Below, piece by piece: positions 5,931 to 10,569 of a DNA stretch of 10,569 bases (position 1 is the first letter of the stretch; the number at the start of each line of letters is the position of its first letter). Source of the DNA: Asterionellopsis glacialis (Eukaryota; Bacillariophyta; Plagiogrammaphyceae; Rhaphoneidales; Asterionellopsidaceae); NCBI GenBank assembly GCA_014885115.2, contig WKLE02005029.1, forward strand, positions 1 through 10,569. Reading direction: 5' to 3'. Made by a program: the position numbers and the translations under genes. Below the pieces are notes generated by a model. It did no database searches. It saw only the letters and a program-made list of their open reading frames with translations, and was not told the origin of the DNA.

Positions 5931-8924
5931 TTAATTTCTGTTCCTCACCTCGACCAACACATCTGGTGCAACTGGAGGCGTAGCATCTTCAGGCACTATT
6001 GGAGCTGCCGATGAATCTGACATTGAAGGGGTGGAAGTTTCCACGTGATCGGCTGTAGGGCTTACATCCGAAGACACGGACAAGGATGTTGGGGTGTCAC
6101 CTGATAGTTTTGAAGGCGTTGCAGCAAACAATGTGGGTTGCGATGAAGGAGATGATGAAGGTGGTGAAGAGGGGGGCGAAGTCGGTTCTGGCGATGAGAA
6201 TCGAGTTGGAACCAAACCAGGAGAAAGGGATTCCTCTGCAGGTGCAGCTAAAGGCACTTCCGGTGACTTTAACTTTGTTGGTGATGACGTTGATGATAGT
6301 AACAGTGTTGGCGAAATTGTCTGTGACGGAAGAACGATGTGACTAGGTTTGCTTGCATTCGTAGGGCTTGCTGATGGTTCTCCACTTCCAGATAGAGTCG
6401 GATTTGCACTTGGCACGAACTGAGGTACTGATTGTCCCTCAGGTACGTGTAGAAGTTCTGGATTTGCCCCCAAGATGTTAGTAAAAGTTTCAATAGTAAC
6501 CCCCTCCGTATTTTGTAGCGTTGCGCGGGTAACAGTAATAGAATTTTTGGTGCCATCAACAGGCCCATTTGCACCAAACGCCTCGTGTAACGCATACAGA
6601 ACCATTCCCATCACGTCCCGAAAGATCTCTTCTCTACTTCTCCCCAAACGACGATGCGGAAGGAAATCGTGGGTACCACCTTGTCCTCCATCATGTCGAT
6701 GAGATTCTGATTTTCCATGGTGCGAATGATCATCTTCTCCTGATTGTCCTCCATATGTTTCAAAGGACCTTGTTGATAAGTGATGAGCACTATCACCACG
6801 AGTACCAATCAATACAGCCTGAGGCACGACAGTCGCAACTTCCTCTGTAACTTTATCTACATCCTCACTGAATAAGACTTCTTCTAAGAGACCACAGTCT
6901 CTACATCGGACTTCTACTTCCCATTTCATTTTTAACGTCTGATATTCGTCTTCGTTGACAAGCATTTGCTCTATTATCGAGGCATTTTGTACGAACCGCT
7001 CATAGGGCTTGTCACAACCGCCAGCTCTTTCATTGTAAATACCTTCAAATGTTTGTTCTATGAAAAACTTTTCTAAGTCTGTGACCAAGCGTGTGAAGTC
7101 AGAGAGGAAGATAGTAAAACTTCCTAATTCAACATTATAGTTTTCGTGGCAAGACGCCGTTGTTGGTGCAGGCAAGACATTTGGGACACCAAGATTTGGA
7201 TTAGGCAAGCCATTTGGGACACCAAGATTTGGATTAGGCAGGGGTGGGTTTGCAGATCCACGCACGCTCGTCGAAGGCAATGAGGATGATATTTTTGTAG
7301 GTGATAGACTGGGTGCAAAAGAAGGCAACGACGAGGGTTCAGCAGAAGGTAGCTGTGAAGGACCGATAGAGGGCGATGGCGAAGGCCCTGTAGAAGGAAA
7401 CGACGAAGGCCTGGCAGAATATAATGGGGAGGGGAACGCTGAAGGACCAGTAGAAGGTAAGATTGAAGGTTTGGTAGACGGGACCGTAGAATGTGAAGGT
7501 GCGGGTGAGATCGTCGGTGGAGGTAGTGGTGTGGTGATAAATTGGTCTACTGAAAACGGTTCCAAAACAGCAAGAGTTGTCGCGATCGCCCCAGCAACAA
7601 TTAACCCAGTAACAATCCCTATGATTGCGAGCATTGTTGTTGAAATTCCAGTTCTCCGTGTGTTTGCGTATGATGTCGTCAAGGTAGAATAAGTGGTATC
7701 AGCAACTGAAGAATCCCCACTAGTGGATACTGCCATGGCTGCCTTCTCTGTGCCTTCCTTAATCTTAGCAGCTTTTGAGTTTATCTGAAAACTCGAGGAG
7801 TCTTTCCCTTGCTGAGATCTACTACCGACGGAGGTTCTCGATTCAAGAGAAACAGAATTAGCATCGGGTGCATCTTCCCCCACTGTAAGAACCACACTCG
7901 TAGATTTTTCAATGGTCTCGCTTTTAGCTATTTCATCGCTCGCTGAACTATCTATCCTGGTTCCGTATAGGAGTGAAAGACTGGTACCATCGGATTGATT
8001 TGCGTTTGCGTCCCCGTGTGATGCGTTCGCAGCAGTAGACCCTTCTCCACCATCTGTTAAAGTAGATTCGAGACGACCACTTGACTTTGCATCATCCCCA
8101 GTCTCTTCTTCAGATTCGCGATGATCACTTGATTTTATAGCATCACTAACCTCTTCTTCGGATTCGTCTCCATCTCCTTCTTCTTCTTCTTCTTGAATCA
8201 CCTCGGTAGCACTTTTTCCAACCTTTGGCATGGCATCATCGTCAGAAGTCAAAAAATCCATTGCTGTATTTGCAAATGATGATATATCAGTAGATGTGCT
8301 ATGCAGATTGGAACTTTGTTTTTTTTGTTTTTGTGAATATTTTTTTGCTTCCTTTGATGCATGTTTCCATTCGTTGAATTGATCTTTTACGAATTTCTTC
8401 TTTGATTCAATAAGGGTTTCCGACGAAATCGACATATCATCAAAATCTACCATATAGGTTACACTAGACACATCAGACGCGCCCTCACATGCGTAAACAT
8501 AAGGCGCATCATCACCCGGATCACCGTCACTGTCTTCACCATTATCTTGTCCTGTAAGACGAGCAAACAAAGCACTCGGCCCAGACAAAATGCTTCTTGC
8601 TGCTGACGAAAACGTCGATAAAGGTGTCGATGAGCTGTGTAATGCACTGCTTTGCTTGCTTGACGAAAAACTTTGATGATGCTGTTCTTGCAGATTTTGT
8701 TGTGATGGTGTCGATTCTCCAGATTTTCGTCTTTCCGCATTCGTAAATTCTAATGAATCTTCGAATCCAACATTAGCAGTCGCAGTATCATTGCCTATTC
8801 CACTGCCAGCTCTTGCTCGAAGCTTATATCGCGATTTAACACGAGGAGTTCGTCGTTGGCGACCTTTCGCGTTTTCCGGAGAAACTTCATTGGGAGAAGG
8901 GGAATCTTCTCCCTGTGTCGTCAT
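5931..8924 (-). CDS. Gene A: PS-rich type II single-pass membrane protein with Cys/His ectodomain, complete
   Basis: 997 codons, ATG at 8924 to TAA at 5931. The frame stays open to a GTG at 8963, but an in-frame TGA lies just above and no earlier ATG exists, so 8924 is chosen. Residues: basic N-terminus; SGPSALFAR ~114-122; SDVSSVTYMVDFDDMSIS ~150-167; Lys-rich stretch ~175-203; acidic Glu/Asp run ~243-278; membrane segment ~431-454 preceded by Arg-Arg, favouring N-in/C-out; PSxxPS stalk ~473-554; an 11-residue LPNPNLGVPN unit twice (562-583); ectodomain from Cys592 with Cys637, Cys674, Cys677; NAS sequon at 647; HxHDGG 742-747; THDxxPHRRLGR 751-762; Pro/Ser/Thr-rich tail from ~835. There is no N-terminal signal peptide. 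The predicted strand/helix order of the ectodomain is compatible with an SEA-like fold (inference). Role unknown; surface or secretory-membrane scaffold is the best guess. Paralog of gene B downstream. Confidence 0.88.
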   Translation of the reverse strand: MTTQGEDSPSPNEVSPENAKGRQRRTPRVKSRYKLRARAGSGIGNDTATANVGFEDSLEFTNAERRKSGESTPSQQNLQEQHHQSFSSSKQSSALHSSSTPLSTFSSAARSILSGPSALFARLTGQDNGEDSDGDPGDDAPYVYACEGASDVSSVTYMVDFDDMSISSETLIESKKKFVKDQFNEWKHASKEAKKYSQKQKKQSSNLHSTSTDISSFANTAMDFLTSDDDAMPKVGKSATEVIQEEEEEGDGDESEEEVSDAIKSSDHRESEEETGDDAKSSGRLESTLTDGGEGSTAANASHGDANANQSDGTSLSLLYGTRIDSSASDEIAKSETIEKSTSVVLTVGEDAPDANSVSLESRTSVGSRSQQGKDSSSFQINSKAAKIKEGTEKAAMAVSTSGDSSVADTTYSTLTTSYANTRRTGISTTMLAIIGIVTGLIVAGAIATTLAVLEPFSVDQFITTPLPPPTISPAPSHSTVPSTKPSILPSTGPSAFPSPLYSARPSSFPSTGPSPSPSIGPSQLPSAEPSSLPSFAPSLSPTKISSSLPSTSVRGSANPPLPNPNLGVPNGLPNPNLGVPNVLPAPTTASCHENYNVELGSFTIFLSDFTRLVTDLEKFFIEQTFEGIYNERAGGCDKPYERFVQNASIIEQMLVNEDEYQTLKMKWEVEVRCRDCGLLEEVLFSEDVDKVTEEVATVVPQAVLIGTRGDSAHHLSTRSFETYGGQSGEDDHSHHGKSESHRHDGGQGGTHDFLPHRRLGRSREEIFRDVMGMVLYALHEAFGANGPVDGTKNSITVTRATLQNTEGVTIETFTNILGANPELLHVPEGQSVPQFVPSANPTLSGSGEPSASPTNASKPSHIVLPSQTISPTLLLSSTSSPTKLKSPEVPLAAPAEESLSPGLVPTRFSSPEPTSPPSSPPSSSPSSQPTLFAATPSKLSGDTPTSLSVSSDVSPTADHVETSTPSMSDSSAAPIVPEDATPPVAPDVLVEVRNRN
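7178..7241 (-). repeat. 33-bp tandem duplication in gene A (LPNPNLGVPN twice)
   Basis: Two adjacent copies (7178-7210 and 7211-7241) are virtually identical at the base level. They encode an 11-residue Pro/Asn unit twice, between the PS stalk and the first ectodomain cysteine. The near-perfect identity points to a recent in-frame duplication. Gene B lacks it. Confidence 0.9.
7263..7508 (-). repeat. PSxxPS stalk repeat of gene A
   Basis: About 80 residues of PS dipeptides spaced 2-4 residues apart (PSTGPS, PSSFPS, PSIGPS, PSAEPS and similar) follow directly after the membrane anchor. At DNA level this is a degenerate repeat based on GAAGG-type 12-18-bp units. It should form an extended, O-glycosylation-prone spacer holding the ectodomain away from the membrane (inference). 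Gene B has no such spacer here. Confidence 0.8.
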
Positions 8925-8932
8925 GGCACAGT

Positions 8933-8959
8933 TCAGGTGAATATCTGGTTTCTTGGCAT
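8933..8959 (-). promoter_or_regulatory. Upstream ORF of 8 codons before gene A
   Basis: An ATG at 8959 opens MPRNQIFT and stops at TGA 8933, 8 bases before the gene A ATG at 8924. It is out of frame with gene A. It is the nearest of three short uORFs in the presumed leader. Confidence 0.4.
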
Positions 8960-8970
8960 TCACCAGGCAG

Positions 8971-8988
8971 TTAGTGTACCAGTCTCAT
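8971..8988 (-). promoter_or_regulatory. Upstream ORF of 5 codons before gene A
   Basis: ATG at 8988, peptide MRLVH, TAA at 8971. It matters only if the gene A transcript begins upstream of 8988, which cannot be decided from sequence. Confidence 0.35.
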
Positions 8989-9007
8989 TGATGAACACCT
9001 GTGCGAC

Positions 9008-9043
9008 TTAATACTGGGGGTTTCGTGTTCTTGGGTGTATCAT
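9008..9043 (-). promoter_or_regulatory. Upstream ORF of 11 codons before gene A
   Basis: ATG at 9043, peptide MIHPRTRNPQY, TAA at 9008. It is the most distal of the three short uORFs and may lie outside the transcript. Confidence 0.3.
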
Positions 9044-9225
9044 GTGAATACTTCTTTTGAAGCTGATAAATCTACCCTACCCAGTGACACTCTGATGAAC
9101 GTTCCGAAGGCTTCGAGATTGGAGGGAAGCCAGATGAACGCCAAAATAGCTACTGAAAGATTACGATCACAGATTAAAATATCGTGCACCGCCGGTAGAT
9201 CCAACTGTTGTCTTTCATGCATGTG

Positions 9226-9298
9226 TACCAGCAGGTAGACCTGCTAGTTAGAGTTAGTCCTACCTGGTACCTGGTACTGGTACCTGGTACAGTACAGG
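9226..9298. repeat. Cluster of palindromic TACCTGGTA/GTACC repeats
   Basis: A 7-bp inverted repeat (AGCAGGT, 2-base spacer, ACCTGCT; 9230-9245) is followed by overlapping TACCTGGTA copies at 9261, 9268 and 9281, ending in GTACAGTAC. The strings are self-complementary apart from the centre base. It could be a multi-copy factor site, a cruciform-prone patch or a remnant of a repetitive element. Confidence 0.6.
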
Positions 9299-10160
9299 GA
9301 TTCGTAGGTCCTACAGGGGATGGTTCGTTCTTCATAATATATATTGAAATAAATATTGATACAAAAAGCCTTTGTGCCCCTAGTACATATAACGAGCAGG
9401 AATATATATACCAGGTAGTTCCTGCATAGTGAAGAATTGACTTGTTGGTCATTTTAAAAATGTACCTTGGTTAGTAGGACCTGATAGAGTCGGACAGATA
9501 TTTCGTAAGCATATTCTACGAATATATATAATATATAAGAAAGGAGTACAAGGTAAACTCACTACCTTGAGCCATCATCACATCATCGACCCAACCCCTT
9601 TTCTTGTTGCAATCGTACTGTATGCCACGTGAACGAGTTTGATTGTAAACTACCAGTGAACTATAAGATATCTGTACTCCTAATACTATGAAATAGAAAA
9701 TCTAGAACCACATTTATAACCCTGTAATTGTACTTTTCAAGTCCTTTAAGAACGTCTTGGGATTAATATATTGAAGTACAAATATACGCATGATGAATTG
9801 AGGGTTAAATGCCATAAAAACAATACAGTGTGATATATATTAAAGTACTGTACTACATAACCCCTCAACCATAATTTAAGCCCTCCGGTCCATTGAGTCT
9901 GTACCAGGTACAGGAACTGTATGGTGTAGTATAACATGTACAGTACTTCAAGAATTATTTTTTTAGAACATGAATTATTATTAATTACCAGGTTACTGGA
10001 GGCTAGGCGGAAGTGTCCTACTACTTTCATCTATGATATTGAGATACCAGGTACAGATATGAAGGGAGAGATAACAGCAGGAGGATATTCTTGTCAGTGT
10101 TGTTCTTTCAGCAGAGGGAGTATAGGTTGACATACTGTGTATGGCTAGACTATGATGGGA

Positions 10161-10182
10161 CTCTCCTAGAGCTCTCCTAGAG
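10161..10182. repeat. 11-bp tandem duplication CTCTCCTAGAG
   Basis: Two adjacent exact copies, each itself partly self-complementary (CTCT...AGAG), followed by AGAG. It lies in gene-free DNA, with no function assignable. Confidence 0.7.
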
Positions 10183-10569
10183 AGAGGGCTTTGAAAGTAT
10201 GAGTAATCACCGTGCAAATCGAAATTCAGCAGAGAGATTATTTGACTTTGCAGTCATAATAGTGTCAATGAAAAAAATAATCCATTTTCTGATATCTCGT
10301 GAGCCTGGGCAGGGCAAGCAGGGGATGTCTGATATATCATTATGAACATTTTGATTTACACCACAAAATAGTTGACTAAGGCTGGACAGCCAGCAACCAC
10401 AAAATCCAGCCAGCAAAGCAGCTCATGATAAAATGCCAAGTAGCATACACTTTGTTTTCTACATCTGATCAACAAATCGGGGAGCAAGTGGGCACGCATT
10501 TTTTGGGTTGTCGCAAATCATCCCGGACACCTTAAGGTGGTAGAGCGAAGCCGCCTAAGTAATTTCTAC

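Larger units (their letters stand above)
8925..10569. other. Gene-free AT-rich region: upstream flank of gene A
   Basis: No convincing complete gene on either strand; the open frames are all under about 95 codons and lack recognisable domains. The first ~120 bases are the presumed leader of gene A with three uORFs. Further right come a GTACC palindrome cluster (9226-9298), TATATA-rich DNA (9335-9360, 9400-9411, 9512-9536), further TACCAGGTA motifs (9409, 9902, 10045) and an 11-bp tandem duplication at 10161. The last ~125 bases are richer in G+C and hold an edge-open plus-strand frame discussed as a finding. No TATA box can be assigned confidently to gene A. Confidence 0.55.

Noticed and set aside
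6086..6346. Plus-strand frames antisense to the tail of gene A
   Set aside because: They are shadows of the Pro/Ser-rich tail; no domain is recognisable.
8925..8963. Upstream GTG start for gene A adding 13 residues
   Set aside because: Nuclear eukaryotic genes normally start at ATG; the GTG extension overlaps a uORF and has no match to gene B's N-terminus.
9746..10030. 94-codon minus-strand ORF in AT-rich DNA
   Set aside because: Hydrophobic, low-information sequence rich in Tyr/Leu/Ile as expected from AT-rich spacer; no domain or neighbour support.
10530..10569. tRNA D-arm-like GGTGGTAGAGC
   Set aside because: No matching D stem; the neighbouring ACCTTAAGGT is a self-palindrome; the rest would lie outside the window.

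Overview
The window looks like nuclear DNA from a diatom (a pennate is plausible but unproven) or a close stramenopile relative. The reasons are two long intronless genes with no bacterial ribosome binding sites, extended Pro-Ser 'PSxxPS' low-complexity stalks on a membrane protein, AT-rich gene-free spacers with palindromic GTACC/TACCWGGTA-type motifs, and short upstream ORFs before each ATG. The organism call is inference. No rRNA, tRNA, CRISPR or intact transposon was found.

Both genes lie on the minus strand in tandem and are clearly paralogous. Gene A (5931-8924) is complete at 997 residues. Gene B (4272 to beyond the left edge) is open for at least 1424 codons; its stop lies outside the window. 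Both have a long hydrophilic, presumably cytosolic N-terminal half with conserved blocks (SGPxxLFAR; SDVSSxTYMVDFDDMSI; an acidic Glu run). One transmembrane anchor follows, then a conserved ectodomain with four shared cysteines and a His-rich/RRL motif, then a Pro/Ser/Thr-rich tail. The predicted topology is type II. No characterised family was recognised; a surface, wall-associated or SDV/secretory-membrane role is only a guess.

The paralogs differ in where the extended sequence sits. A has a PS stalk of about 135 residues between membrane and ectodomain. B has only about 11 residues there, but adds an Ala-rich/Gln-rich segment before the membrane and a large 48-residue tandem repeat array at the C-terminal side.

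Layout: 1-756, 48-aa repeat array of B; 757-4272, rest of B; 4273-5930, spacer with B's leader (15-codon uORF, TATA-like box), two 12-bp palindromes and an imperfect inverted repeat; 5931-8924, gene A; 8925-10569, A's leader with three tiny uORFs, then AT-rich gene-free DNA with GTACC-type palindromes and, at the right edge, a possible exon fragment on the plus strand.
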